Below the pieces are notes generated by a model. That model saw nothing but the letters and a program-made list of their open reading frames with translations. It was not told the DNA's origin and did not search any database. A stretch of 64,000 bases of DNA. Source: Acanthacorydalis orientalis (taxonomy: Eukaryota; Arthropoda; Insecta; Megaloptera; Corydalidae). The translations under genes and the position numbers were made by a program. Shown in pieces: positions 34,016 through 47,972 of the stretch; position 1 is the first letter of the stretch; each line of letters opens with the position of its first letter. Where the stretch lies: contig CM068315.1 of assembly GCA_034766995.1 (NCBI GenBank), forward strand, positions 52,118,662-52,182,661, read 5' to 3'.

Positions 34016-37000
34016 TATTTCACACTGCCTGATTCACCGATGATCGAATTTTCGTTTAGACTGTTTAAGATATTAAACATTTAGAATAATATTAAAATGA
34101 AACTTTTCTGTCATTGAATGATGTATAATTATCATATGTAGTAAACTTATTATTTCATGGAGCATAGATGAGCTGCAGGGTATAGAGATCTTCATTCATT
34201 TTAGCTTATGAATTAGAATAATATTTTATTTAATGTTTCATATATCACATCATTGTTTATTCGATTGTTGTACTGAAATACCAATTAGTCAGATACATGA
34301 TACAATAACTATCTGTATATGTTTTGTATTATATTTTGTATATGAAAAATAAATGTAAATCGCACTGACGATAACGAATACGTTTTTACAAGATAATCAT
34401 TTTCATAGATGAATTTTTACTCTCAAGATAATCACAACAAAAATTCTCTAATAAAAAATATTCTATAATTAACTGTTGCTATTTTTTAAACATAAAAAAG
34501 TCTTGGTGAAAGATAAAAGAATATTTTCAAAAATTAATTTAAGCACAGTACCAAAAACTATACTGTGAAGATAAATATTTCTAAGTTGATGTATTTAAAA
34601 GAATTCTACTATATAAGTAGTAAACTATTCTAAAAAGTGTCCTAATAAATCTCTCTGTTTATTTTATTTTTACATACAAAACAGTAACATGAACTTCAAT
34701 TAAACTTTGTTTTCAGTTAAAGCATTTATATTATTTTATAGGCCATTTTACACATTGCATTTTTTTTTGTTAGTAATTTCATTAAAAATTTATGAACCCA
34801 TATAACGTAGGTCATCTGTGATTCATGGAATGTAAACGGAAAATCATGTAAAATCAACATTGCATGAGACGCATTAGAAACATAACGATTCATGAAAAAA
34901 TAAAGAATAATAAAATATATTTAATTAATTAAGTAAATATTCATAATATAAGTGATTATCTTATTCTGTAAATTTACATGAAAAATTATACGTATAATTT
35001 GTTAAAAATGAACGTCGTTTTTATTTAAATATAAAGTTATACTTATTTACTTTTAAATAATTTACCTCATAGAGATGCGTTCAAAAATATTATATAGTGA
35101 AAAAAAATAATACTTTTAACAACCTGTTGAAAAAACCAGGTATCTAATTGAGATTACATTAAGCATAAAAAGTGTATCTACATGACTACACATAAAAACG
35201 AATGATTAAATAAACATAAACATTAAATAAGTTTGGCATAACGATTTAATTAAAATCATTTCGTTCAAAGCATTAATTTTTACACATTAATTTTTTTAAT
35301 TGTTTTTCATTGTATACGATTGAGTTAGTTGACTTTAAATTGACCTTCTGTATATTTTGAAGTGAACACACGTCTAAATATATTGTTTAATAACACGTTT
35401 AAAATAATATTATTATTTTTTATTTCATTTTTGATGACACCTCGAAATTAATTCAATATATGTGTACTCGTTTTACTTTTTTTCACATCAACGTTGCGAA
35501 TTTTAACACGGATCAAAATAATGTAAATATTTTATGTTTGAATAACATTTAGGCGGCATTCAAGGAAGCAAAAGCAGTCACCATGAAAGCTTCATTCATT
35601 TTTATTAATTGGTGTATTTAAATAAATTGTGGAAATTTTTTTCATAGAGAAAATTTTATCATAATTTCATATTTTTTAATAAAACAATAATAGTAATATA
35701 TTTTAAACAAATCTATGAAAATCTATGTGAACTTCTTCTTTATTCAACGGAAGGTAGTTTCTGGTAATAATTTCAGCTATAAATCTTTATAAAGACTTTT
35801 TTACATAACAAATAAAGGAATACACAACATCATTATATATCCCTGAAAGTGTATTTAAATTTATGGAACGCATTATGAAACAGCATATATAATAAATGCA
35901 TTAAATATACCATAATGACATTGTTGCGAATATATCCGTGTTTAACATATAGAAATAATAGAATAAACTGATTATTTTCTCATTAAACTTACATATGAAA
36001 CGATTTTTGTGCGGAAATAATTTTATATCAAATAAACAAGTTCCTAAGTAAAAATATCACATAATAGTATTAAAATATTTTTTTTATATGCAATCAAAAT
36101 TGTTTCATTCTCTATGTCTAAAAATAAACTTTTATTAACTAAAATTAACTGACATTAACTAAAGTCTATGTTAAGGTTTATGACCAATTTCAAAACAAAA
36201 TTTATACTGGAAAAGTTAAAAGAAAAAAAATAATTTCAATTTATTTAGGAGATATGAATAATTTAAATAATTATTAAAATACTTTTCTAATATAAGAACA
36301 ATGTCATTAGCTAAATTGAAAATATGAATCAGATTTCAAAATCTTTTACGAAACCATAATAAACCGCATGACTATAGTGATTTATAAAGCTGTCACTAGA
36401 ATCATCAGAACCGAACGAAATAGTATTATTGTGAGAAATGTATACGTATGAATACTTTTTTATGGTTTATCATTAATTCTGATAACAAACATATTTTATT
36501 TCATACAAACCACAAAAAAATTCAAAGTCAGCTTTCGTATTTTCCGGATGCATTATCAAATGTATTATATTTGTTATGTATATGGTTGTATGTATATGTT
36601 TCATAATTTTTTGCAATCGAATTGGTAATACAGAGAAATATCATGAACTATTTCCAAAAAAAAAAATGAACATAAAAATAAATTTATAATTCTTTTCCTG
36701 TACATTGTTTAATATGTAAAAACATTAAGTTTTTATATTTTATTTTTCAATATTTCTTGTTTCTATAAGGAAAATACATTAAAATCAAATTTCAGTTTTT
36801 AAATACACTTTATACAAGTATTCTGTCACATATATATATATATATATATATATATTAATTTATTTTATTAATATAATTATTTAAAAATGTTTCGTTTATT
36901 TAAATTTTATACAGAATTACATAATTACGCTCATATTATTATGTACTAATATCTATTTTTTTATTTTTTAGAAATAATATAAACAGGAAATATAATAAAA

Positions 37001-37309
37001 AATACTAAACAGAACCAAGGTTATTATAAAAAGCATATAAATAAAAGAAATGAAATATGTAAACAATTATAAAACATAAATAATATTAAGGTAAGTAATT
37101 TTATTAAAAGAATAAAAATATATTTACAGACGAAAATAAAATCAAGATGTTTTTTTAAATATCTCTTATTTATAAAAATTAGTAAAAACATTGACTAAAT
37201 TGTTTACAAGAAAGATATTGATCAAAGTCTACAGATAAACATTAATTCCAAAGAATTTACTAGTTTTTAAAACAAGGTTAAAGAAAAGAAAACAAGTTAT
37301 AAGGTAAAT
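34016..37309. other. AT-rich desert
   Basis: (TA)n at 36833-36855. No open frame above noise and no repeat family recognised. Confidence 0.5.

Positions 37310-37362
<53 letters not shown>
37310..37362. repeat. (TA)n microsatellite
   Basis: About 25 TA units with one ca interruption. Confidence 0.95.
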
Positions 37363-37364
<2 letters not shown>

Positions 37365-37514
37365 CTGAAAATATAATATAACATTTCCTTATAGGATACA
37401 GTCGCTATAAAAAGAATAATAAAAACTGTATTATTAATGTAAAAATACTTTTTACTCAAATCTATATTTTTATTAGTTAATTTGAAATTTTTGGATGTTA
37501 CACATACATGCGTG

Positions 37515-37517
<3 letters not shown>

Positions 37518-37570
<53 letters not shown>
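37518..37570. repeat. (TA)n microsatellite
   Basis: About 26 TA units preceded by acatacatgcgtgtatgt, a small 7-bp inverted repeat. Confidence 0.95.
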
Positions 37571-37577
<7 letters not shown>

Positions 37578-38452
37578 ATGTTACTAGAGGGATGTAATTA
37601 TTTTATCTAAAAAAGATAATACTTTTTTAACTGTAGAGATCTATACTTACTTTAATATAAAAAGATATATATTAATCCAGTGTTTTTAAACTTTGGCATA
37701 CAATGAGTCAACCAAATGTAAAATTAATATGAGTAATCTTTCACCTCTATAATAAAATTATTATTATTTTATAATAATCAACAGTGTTTGATGAAAATAT
37801 ACAAAGAAAGTATATAAATTCTGAAACTAGCTTTTATTTTAACTTTAATGTAAATGATCAGCTTTTACAGCTGCATATATTGTGAAATCAATAGTAAAAT
37901 ATTCATAATTAAAATAGTGCTTCTCATTTTTCGTTCCACATTAACTTCTGACCGGTCATATGCTTTTTATAATAACGACTACAGAAATACCTAATTCGTA
38001 AAAACATGAAGTAGCAATTTACAAGCGATTTCTTTGGTTTCAATGTCATTATTATCCAATCAATATGAACTATCATTTAGTAATTATTTATTACTGAAAA
38101 ACTAAAATGTGTGTTGATAAATCCAGTTCCTGTAAACGAACTGTAACGATCACTGTATCCACTGAAGAAGTATAATAATGCTTGTATCAACTAATGGAAT
38201 CCAGCTGATTTCTCATCGCTCTAATTAAATTTACGTTTATTACTGCGTTTTTGCAATGTTACAAGAATACTTTTATTTGTTTTCTCATACTGAATCTCGG
38301 TCACGCCAAATGGTCACCACTTTGAACTGTTGATTTAAGTGTGATGAGTTCGAATGCGGCCTTATGGTGTATGTCATATTTTATTTACAATTTGATTGTA
38401 AAAAAATGTAACACTAATTTAAGTCAAAGAAAATACGATCAAAATATACGTT

Positions 38453-38518
<66 letters not shown>

Positions 38519-38944
38519 ATAAACTATAAAGTATATATTTATCTTATATGTATAAGGAGTAAAAATGTGGAAGAAATATATTATCATTCCACCTTTGTTA
38601 TCACTGTATATCATGTTCCATTTTAAGAAATCAAGCGTGACGTACAAAATGTTACGATTGTAGGTAGAACAACAGGGTTTTTTTATAAATGTACATAAAA
38701 ATAACCAACGTAAAACAATTGAAATTGTGATAAACCGAAATTGTTAAAGTCGTAAAACGTGATTCTGACATTTATTTTCAACATGGCCTATATTTTAATC
38801 TTTACAAATGAAAATAGCAATACTTTTGAACAATTAGATTGTGCTCTTTGAATCCACACACGGCACAGTCCATTTTGATGAACATGAAATGATCTATTAA
38901 TGTGAAAACAATGTGAACGTTTTAGCATATTTAATCGTATTACC
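37571..38944. other. AT-rich sequence with (TA)n at 38456-38508
   Basis: Frames across the TA tract are artefacts. No gene supported. Confidence 0.5.
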
Positions 38945-39150
38945 TGTACCTTTTATATAGTATCCAGCATGACGTTGCTGAGCGAATCAGCAACTATAAG
39001 AAAAGGTCTTTGACTCTAGGTGAAAGAGTGACAGAGAACGAGTAAACGAAGGTATACGTAGGAAAAAAGGATAGGTATTATTAGTTTGTGTACCTGCCAC
39101 GGACTGGTACCAAGGCCTCTCCACTTCATACGTACGTGTATGCCACATTG
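38945..39150. other. GC-richer patch with TATA-box-like sequence
   Basis: The patch has mixed composition between AT-rich flanks. On the minus strand at about 38954-38963 lies TATATAAAAG, a good TATA-box match. No initiator is obvious about 30 bases downstream and no coding frame is present. In DNA this AT-rich, TATA-like strings are expected by chance. Confidence 0.2.
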
Positions 39151-39484
39151 TTTTGTTTGTATGAATTACATAGAACTCTATATTAATTTATGTACTAGAA
39201 AAATCATCAGTTTATAAAGTGTTTTTTTTTTAAAATTACAATTCTCTATTCTATATTCAGTATTCGAAATAATTTTCCTCATACAATTAACCATTGTAAA
39301 GGCCATGCACTGAATATGTATTTAACGTTCTATGAAAAATAAAAATTAATTGGAATTGTTATATGTATTACTATGTGACAATATACGTTGTAGAGTGTTT
39401 TTTTGTTCATGATCGAATTAGATATTATTATAATACATAAACGTATACATGTGTACACTGAATTAGGCAGATTTCTTATCGGTC

Positions 39485-39547
<63 letters not shown>

Positions 39548-40145
39548 CAAAATTTATTGGATGTACTCAACACAGGTGGACAAAGAGATGGAGGTTTTCT
39601 AGATTTTTCTCCAGCATTGGATAGTTTATCATAACTTAATTGGAAATATTGATCATAAGATGGAATGAAACAAACTTTCATGATAGAATGCAAAATGGTA
39701 AAAACATTAAATTGCAATCAGATTATATTTAAATAACTTTACTGTTTTCGAGATTAATTTAATTACTCATCTCCTGTTTGTTCTATTTATTAACAATCTT
39801 TTAGATCGAACTAATCCAAAAATGAGTTGTTTTGATGGAGTGCAGCGGTATGCAATTGCATCCAACTAATAGCATTTTTCAAAAATTTACAGTTAAACAA
39901 TTTAATTCATTTCTTTATGTTACTCTGTTTTTGACATAGAAGTACTGTACAGTAACTTGGGGATAATTGAGCTTTTCCTAGACACGATAAATTTATTGGA
40001 TTTCAATCATTGTATAATTTATTAAATTCGATAAGAATATTAGATTATATTAATTTGTAAAACGATATTGTAGTTTAATAAATTGTATACTTTTTTCATG
40101 AATTGTGATTATTTTTGTTAGATTGAAAATTGAATATTTTTTTCA

Positions 40146-40215
<70 letters not shown>

Positions 40216-40459
40216 ATGTATGACGTATTTAAACTAACACTTATTTTTTCGAATATAATTTTGTTAATAATTTAAAATATTAATAAGATATTTACATTTG
40301 AAATATTAAGTTATGTTTAAATATTTAAATGTGACATAATTTTGAATAAGAATTTACAATTTCGTTGTTTTTAAATACGAAAAGAAAGTTATATATTCAT
40401 ACATATTGCTGAAAATATACACAGCATACACATATATTATGGATTTATGCATATAAATA

Positions 40460-40506
<47 letters not shown>

Positions 40507-40744
40507 GAATCTATGCGAATAAATGTACCAAATATTTAGAACTTAGGATAATTGTCTCTTATAGTTGCCATTAAATGGTTACTTCTTTAAAAATCATCTT
40601 AATCATTTATGGTTATTTTACTTAATATTAATATTATTTTTTGTGCCTTTTTGAAATCTGATAAACATGAAAAGTTTATGAACATCTTAAATTACCATTA
40701 ATTTTATGAACTGAAGAAAATTAATTGAGACTTGATATACACTT

Positions 40745-40799
<55 letters not shown>

Positions 40800-41980
40800 G
40801 CATATATGTACAATATATAAATATATTTACATATATATATATATATGTACATATGTGTGTGTGTTCTATGTATGTATAAAATAAATTAATTTTATTTTTA
40901 AGTTGTATAACTGCCACAAAATTTATTCAACTTTCACTCATTTTTTATTCGTCGTATATTTAATAATCATAAAATAATTTAAATAATCTACCGTTCAAGA
41001 ATTGAATCATAACGAATCTTTTGTTATAGGAAATAATATCAAGAATATAAAAAGATTCATTAAAAAATTGAGTGTACAAATAATAAAAGATGTTTATTAA
41101 ATTCTCAAAAAAAATTTAATAAATATGCTATAGATATTTTTCGAATTAAAATTTATATCAAATAAAAGTATTTCAGTAAATTTATTTAATATTAAGTACA
41201 ATTATTGTTAACATCATGTTTAATATTTGAATAAATTTTGTGAAATCATCACCGTTATATAGAGAATAATACATCTAAACACTTACTGATTTTTGAATAA
41301 CTGTGTCAACTAATTTTCTTTCGAATATCTGTGAAAAGAATAATTATTTAGTTAAATTAAATAGTAAAATGTAAAATTAAAACATATTTTTATACTGATA
41401 CTGTATAAAATTTTAAAATAAATATTCATACATTAATCGAGACATAAATAAGTAAAAAGTAGTTAAATCAGTAAACCATATTACGAAAGTAAAAATTCAT
41501 AATGATATACTTTTCTGTCTCTAAAAAAATATAATTAGAAAATGGTTCTATTGTATATAATAATAATAAATGTATTTAATAAATATAGAGAAACACTTAT
41601 CATTTTGAACATATATTATAATCTCAATAAACCAAATGAAATGATAGAAAAATGTTATAGATTAATTATATCGAAAGTAAGACAGGATGCCTTTAAAAGG
41701 AATCTCTAGCACGGAAGAATTTTTATTACAGATTATTTGATCTATCCTTCTAAGACAAAAACAGTCATAAGTTTAAAATTAAATTAAAAATTGTATCAAA
41801 AAGATGAGTAAATATTAAATTATCAATAGAGGTCTATCAAATCTAGAATATGTTGCAACCATCTACTTTCAAAAAAAGACTAAAGTGAAGAATATGCGAT
41901 ATAAGATTTTTTTAAAAAGAAATCTCTTCCACCGGATTGAGTATATATGTGTGTGATATAAATATATACATATACATATA

Positions 41981-42043
<63 letters not shown>

Positions 42044-42499
42044 ATAAATGTAACATTGATACAGATTGCAACATATTGACTTTAATTTAAGTTTAAAAAT
42101 TTATAACCTGTTTACCAAATTATATTGTTTCAAATAACATGTGAAAATAATTGTCCAAGTTTTATTATAAAGAATAAATTTTAAACTGATTTAAGGGTTG
42201 TACTGCTCAATTAACATTGTATAACTGAACATTAAAACGTATGAAATTGTAAAAAAATAAATAAATCGTAAGAATTTAGTTATATGCGAATTAAAAAAAA
42301 AATTTATAATAATTTAATTTAATTGTAAATATTTTTGTGTGTATTTTTTTAATTCACGTATATTTTGTATGTGTATTAATATTTATAAATATGTTAATAT
42401 AAAAATAAATTTCATTCTTTTAACAAATTGTTTGTTGAATTTATTGTAAGAGATATTTTATTATAAAATTAAGAGTAACTGTTTTCAGAAAAAATAGGT
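39151..42499. other. AT-rich desert with five long (TA)n tracts
   Basis: (TA)n at 39490-39544, 40151-40209, 40461-40504, 40749-40796 and 41989-42040, spaced 0.3-1.2 kb apart. The IYIY-coding frames over them are artefacts. No gene. Confidence 0.55.
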
Positions 42500-43237
42500 A
42501 TATGCGGGGGAGGAATAACCCACATGGAGGGGGGCTAGCGGTAAGATTTACGGGCTCACAAAATTTATCTGGTAACCAAAAAAAAACCGGCTTTTGATAT
42601 AATTTATAAATATATAAATTACATAAAAATAAAATATTCCGAATTATTTTTCAGAAAAATAAAGAAACAAAAACTTTCAACTCTCTAAAACTATAACTGA
42701 AACTGTATTTTATTTGGAGTGAAGAAATTAATAAACTTTTGTCTGGATTTTTGTCGAGCAAACTCATCAATTATTTTCAAAGTATCGATATTATTTAATA
42801 TTTCTTATTCTATATACAAAAGCGCCATACTGTTTAACCTTTCATCTGACATTGTATTTCGAAGATAGGTTTTCACAATTTTTAATACTGAGAACGATCT
42901 TTCTCATGATACATTTGAAATAGGAATAGTAAAAGAAAATTAGAAAATAATTTCAACAAGTAGAAATGTTGAGGACATTTCATTTACTGTTTGGTATATT
43001 TAGTGGCAGTATTGATTTTTTTTATCTAAAGAGGACGAATTGTTCCAATTCATCATTAAAATGCAGAATATTAATATCACTTTGCATTCTTCACGTAAAT
43101 TTATTATTATCAGCTAATATATTGAAGTATAAGCTTCGTTTATTTAATGATTATTTTTTTTCCCAAGCTCGGGACCTCTCTGAGACCGGGGCCACTGCTT
43201 CCGCCAGGTCTAACACCTGCTTAACCCGCCACTGAGT
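42500..43237 (-). mobile_element. hAT transposon remnant, ZMYM/TTF-type family, copy 2 (internally deleted)
   Basis: Read from 43237 on the minus strand it starts CAGTGGCGGGTTAAGCAGGT, a typical hAT terminus, followed by a leader homologous to copy 1. It jumps near 43085 directly to coding sequence equivalent to the end of copy 1 (DINILHFNDELEQF), and then to the C-terminal dimerisation domain. At the far end (about 42500-42560) GC-rich sequence ending ttcctcccccgc is a plausible decayed 3' terminus. Bases outside both ends are similar (aggtatat and agtatata), possibly a decayed 8-bp target duplication. The internal deletion removes most of the transposase. Confidence 0.65.
42700..42960 (-). 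pseudogene. hAT transposase C-terminal dimerisation domain, two stops
   Basis: Minus-strand translation reads TIPISNVS-stop-ERSFSVLK, then KTYLRNTMSDERLNSMALLY, a second stop, and IDTLKIIDEFARQKSRQ. This is the conserved hAT C-terminal signature (P-x-S/T-N-x-x-x-E-R-x-F-S ... R-x-x-M-x-x-E-R-L), with the internal order seen in ZMYM1-like transposase proteins. The stops are TGA (42906-42904), at the position usually Cys or Ala before ERSFS, and TAA (42807-42805). The domain mediates transposase dimerisation. The open frame 42966-43235 on the plus strand is the antisense shadow of this element. Confidence 0.75.
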
Positions 43238-44436
43238 ATATACATAAAATACAAGTATAAGTATTAAATAGAATAATTAAACAATATTATTTAACATTTA
43301 AAATTTTAAAATAATATTCATTCATATTTTATATTTTTAATTTCATTATTGACAATTTAAGAGAACAGCAGAGTTCATTATTAAATAGATTTTCTTCAAT
43401 AAAAAAATATTAAGCGATTTTTAATAAGTGAATACAATTTCTCGAATAATTACAAATAATGAAATATATTTATATTTTCAGATGAATTCCTCATAGTAAT
43501 TATAATAATAATGTAAGTATACTTTGACAATAATATACAGATTAAGAGAAAAAAATTGTATTCTAGTGTAAAAAAGAATAATTTTATAGTTCTATGAAAA
43601 TCTGCACATTAGTAGTAAACGTAGAATATCAGTGTTTCGCTGCAGTACGTTGGAACGGGGTCATAGAAGCATAGCTCATTTATTAGTTTGCTTCGTTTGA
43701 ATGTGGTTTCGATAATCGAACTATGGATGAAGAAGTATATAATACAGCGAGGAGGATTTAAAGGAGGTCACGTTGGAACTTAGCTCTAGGTGTGAGAGTC
43801 ACTGTTGACAATCTAGAAATCATAGCTGAATCGTGTGTTTCATAATATATCCGTAAAGCATTGTACTATGAACCGGTATCTAGAATCGCCATCAAACAAA
43901 GAATAATCATCCCGCAAAAAGAGAATGTAACTGTCGCATACAGTCAAGGATTTTTTATATTCTTCAATTATAAATTTTATTGTTGCAATTCATGGGATTT
44001 TTCTGTACAATGAGTATATTTTACTGATTGGTTTCTCTAATAAAGATTTTATATAGGTCATAAAATATGTCTTAAGTTGTTTTTAAGTAAATGGAAATTA
44101 TCGAATAATTGATTTGTTTTCTTTTTTTTATTGCCATTTGATAATATTAAAACCGTAAACATTTTTATATGGATTTTTAGAATGATGAAAAATCTGTAAC
44201 GAATGACTTTTTTATAAAAGAATCATTTTTTAGGTTTTTATTTATGTTTTATGGTTACAATTCCTGTTATCATAAAATAATTCATCACAAGAGAAAAGTA
44301 TCTATTTCTAAAAAGTATCATTGAAAACAAAGTTTATAAATCTGGTCATTTTTTTTTCAAAAAAATATTGATTAATTACTAAAATTAATAAATGTAATTT
44401 TTTTATTTGCATATGGTTGGTTCGTTATTGGAGTTG
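43238..44436. other. AT-rich sequence, GC-richer at 43630-43900
   Basis: The 43630-43900 patch has mixed composition but its longest frame is only about a dozen codons. No gene supported. Confidence 0.4.
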
Positions 44437-44472
44437 TAGGGCGCTTCGACAGCTAAGGTCATTAGCGCCCTA
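44437..44472. repeat. perfect 9-bp hairpin, GC-rich
   Basis: tagggcgct (44437-44445) pairs exactly with agcgcccta (44464-44472) around an 18-base loop. The block from about 44420 to 44472 stands out against AT-rich flanks and looks like the end of a transposable element, but I cannot name the family. Confidence 0.6.
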
Positions 44473-45169
44473 TATTTACATATAAATATACTACTGAAAA
44501 TTTTTACTTTTGAAAATATCAGAAATTTCGTCTATGATAAAGCTACATTTTATGACATGAATAACGTGGATGTCAAAATAAAATTATTTTATGAAATTAA
44601 TATTTTTAATCTCAAATAACGATAAAATAAATATATAAATTATTATTATTATTACTAAATATTTCTATTACAAGTAATATTTACTTTTCAAGAAATTTAC
44701 TTTGTTTTCATTCTTTAATTTTGATTTATTCGTTTTGTTTTTCAATTCTTATACGTTTTCAAATCAACATTTTAGACGCACGCTCTACTTTCCAACAGTA
44801 TACTTTACCTTTGGGAATAACGATTTACATTTTGTCGTAACAACACACGTATAAATGATGTGATTGTCTGCAGTTTTTTAGAGTAAGAATTTCATATGAG
44901 TGTATATAGACCAGTTTCTTTCAGAATGAAATCCCTTTTATGAATATGCCTTACTTTTCAAATCATTCTGTAAAAATTGTAATATCTCTCTTTTTTGTTC
45001 TGACTCAAAATAAAAAGAACTATTATAGAAACATGAATTCCGAATATTTCTGAATGAAAAAATGAACCTTAAGGAAAAATAAAAGAATGAAACTAGACAA
45101 TAAAAGATAATCGGATTATTAAATTGTTCTTGAATTCACTTAGACTAGAATTCAAAAGAATAAAAACAA

Positions 45170-45222
<53 letters not shown>

Positions 45223-45339
45223 CTTATAAATTATTTATTTTGAAAATAATATAGCGAAATTAAAATATATTGAAATAATGTGTACTTTTTAAATTAATAT
45301 TATTTATAAATTTAAAACAATACTTATTTGTCCTTACAC
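44473..45339. other. AT-rich sequence with (TA)n at 45174-45218
   Basis: No supported gene. Confidence 0.5.
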
Positions 45340-45510
45340 CTGTGATACATTATTCAAGAAGTGTACGCCCTTTTGAATCCTTTGATTTTCTGTTTTTCAC
45401 AACTAGCATCTGCACGTGTCTCATATACAGGGGAACATTAGATTACTCTAAATTTAGTATCTACCGGAAGTGATGTCGAAACTAGTTATGAAAGATAAAA
45501 TTCAAAAAAT
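45340..45510. other. GC-richer patch, possible repeat end
   Basis: Contains gatgtcgaaactagttat, a diverged relative of the gtcgaaaccggttgtaat motif at 50766-50790. It could be an end of the same unidentified repeat. Evidence is limited to this short match. Confidence 0.2.
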
Positions 45511-46484
45511 CCAAACAAATGAAAAGTACCGAGACATTTTATACATTCAGTTAATAATTAATAATAGAAGACATTTTGCGATTTGTCAGTTTTTTTTTAA
45601 ATTTTTATAAAAAAGGTATTCATATTAATAAAACTAATAGAGTTGCGTTAATAAATTCAACATAAATTTTAACGAAAAATAAACATTGAATATAATAGTT
45701 TAGGGTGACGAGTGAATTTCCTTCCTTCATCTCACCCCTCTAAGATGTTTTTGTGTTGCCATCTAGAAGAGGATTTCGTTCTGTTTAAAACCAATAAACC
45801 AGATTGTTTTTCTTTTTTTAAGTAATAAAATGTAAAATACATCATGAAGTACAACCAATTTAAATCAATATTTATTAACAAGATAACAGTACACAAGTTT
45901 GTTTATTTCTTTTTGTACAACAGGAAATACAAACTTTTGACAGTTTTGCACGACTGGAGTGAATTATTTCCGCAATATAAAGAGATGTAGATGAAAAAAA
46001 GGTAAAATTGAAATATTAATACTTGTTTATCTATTAACTTCTATGCAAGAATTGACTAGATTCAATTACTGTTATATATATGTATGTATTGATAATTATC
46101 ATACAGTCATAGTTCAACTGAAATTATTATTATGGATGACAAGTAACGTCGATTCGAGCATTCTTTCTTGGTACTGAATTAGAAATACTTTTATTATTTG
46201 TAGAATGCAAGTATTGTATGTATGTTATTTATATCGAGAACTTGTATAATGTAAAAACTGACAGAGAAATCGTTCTTCATGTTACATTATCATATAGAAA
46301 ATAAGGTATTTTTATTATTTACAGTGTATGACGTATATAAGCAATAATGTATATCAGGTTCGGGAGAGAAATTTGGAAATATTTAAAGAATAATTAAATC
46401 GAGTTCCTTAATTGTGTTATAAATTTAACAGAGGGCATAATGATGTTTTGCTCTTTTTAATTTATATTATTTAATTTGTTTTTA

Positions 46485-46545
<61 letters not shown>

Positions 46546-46810
46546 TGTATGTATGTGTGTGTATCCGTGTGTATGGCTGTGTTTATGTGTTATGTGTATA
46601 TGTATGTGACTAAAAGTATAAATATATTCACTGCTTAATAAATTACAAGTGCGAGGTTATGGTCCAAAGTATATGATTGTGGTCAGTATATATTTGCTTG
46701 TTTGCCTTGACCAACAAAATTTTGTCACGTTTTTTATATAATAGATTATTTCTAACTTTTAGATTAATATACTGGATTTGTTACGGAATTAGAATGTTTT
46801 TTTGCTTATA

Positions 46811-46856
<46 letters not shown>

Positions 46857-47454
46857 TGTATATATGAATGAATGTATGTATGTATGTATATGTCTGTATG
46901 CAAATAACTGTATTGATATATTCAAATGTGTCTATGTAAATTCATAATTAGAAATGATGCATATCCTTTCACATAATTGTAAAATAAATCATTACAAACA
47001 TGCGCATAAATACGCATTATGAATGATTACAATTGGTGCAACTGGATTCATTTTGAAATTGTTGACATTGTTATACGAATTCAATCAAGTACCCTTTAAA
47101 AAATGTATTTGCACGTGAAAGTAATAATTCCATTTACATTTCATACCTGTGTGCAAAGTTGTAATAATGCTGAAAAATAAAAACCATTATTCATGCGATG
47201 ATTTTATCTACTGATCGGTTTTTTGATTACAATTGATTATTTACTGCTTTCTACGTTGGAATGAAATTTTATATTAAAAAATTCAATTAAAAATCGATAC
47301 AAATATCGAATGCATTGGAATCTAAATTGATTCGCATACAAGTTAATTTTGAGTAAGGAATAATTAGTATTTAATTAAATATAAGAGAAATAAAGGTTTA
47401 AATTTTAATCATTTTTTTATATATAAAATACAATAGAGGTGGAAGCATTAATTT
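45511..47454. other. AT-rich sequence with (TA)n clusters
   Basis: (TA)n at 46489-46545 followed by a (TG)-rich stretch to about 46605, and (TA)n at 46807-46865 followed by atgaatgaatgtatgtatg repeats. No gene. Confidence 0.5.
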
Positions 47455-47972
47455 TTTTGTTGGTACGAAAATAATTGCGGTTTTTGTTTTCTGAATTCAA
47501 ACCTTAATTCTTTCAATGAAAGTATCATCTTTCTCATGGTAATATCATTTTAAAGTGAATTCTTCGGTCTGTATTTTGGTAATATTGACTTTGGATTTAT
47601 TATTATTAATGTTTCGAATTGAGCTATTGAAATAGAAATGGAAAAATAATAAACATGAGTAATTGTTCTTAAAAGTTAAAAACAGGTGGTAAAGCAGCAG
47701 AAACTGATTGTAAATTGAATGATACTTTTGGTATGGATACTGTTAAAAAACGTACGGTGCAATGGTGGTTCTAAAAATTTCGTGCTGAGGACGACAGTCT
47801 TGAAGATGAAGAAGGTCGCGGGCGTTTTTGTTCAGTTCGTAACGATGAACTGAAGGCGTCAGTTAAATCAGAACCACGCACAATTCGAGAGCTTGCACAA
47901 AAGTTAGACGTTAATCATTCAACAGTTCTGGATCACTTAAAATAGCTAGGAAAATAACTGAAGAAAAATATA
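47455..47972 (+). mobile_element. 5' part of mariner, group 2, copy C with HTH domain
   Basis: It starts about 47455 with a degenerate terminus (ttttgttggtacgaaaataa then ttgcgg) and a leader collinear with copies A and B. Coding remnants from about 47638 read KTGGKAAETDCKLNDTFGMD, then RTVQWWF-stop-KFRAEDDSLEDEEGRG, then RTIRELAQKLDVNHSTVLDH. That is the paired helix-turn-helix with the GD-SLED-linker typical of cecropia/Hsmar1-like mariners. Stop codons replace residues at WWF-x-KF and after HLK. Homology ends at about 47972, just before the catalytic domain. Confidence 0.8.

Noticed and set aside
38954..38963. TATA-box promoter on the minus strand
   Set aside because: A good TATA match, but TA-rich strings are everywhere in this window and no initiator or downstream coding frame supports it; kept only as a low-confidence note in the region entry.
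42966..43235. 89-codon plus-strand frame
   Set aside because: Antisense to hAT copy 2, whose leader and coding similarity run on the minus strand.
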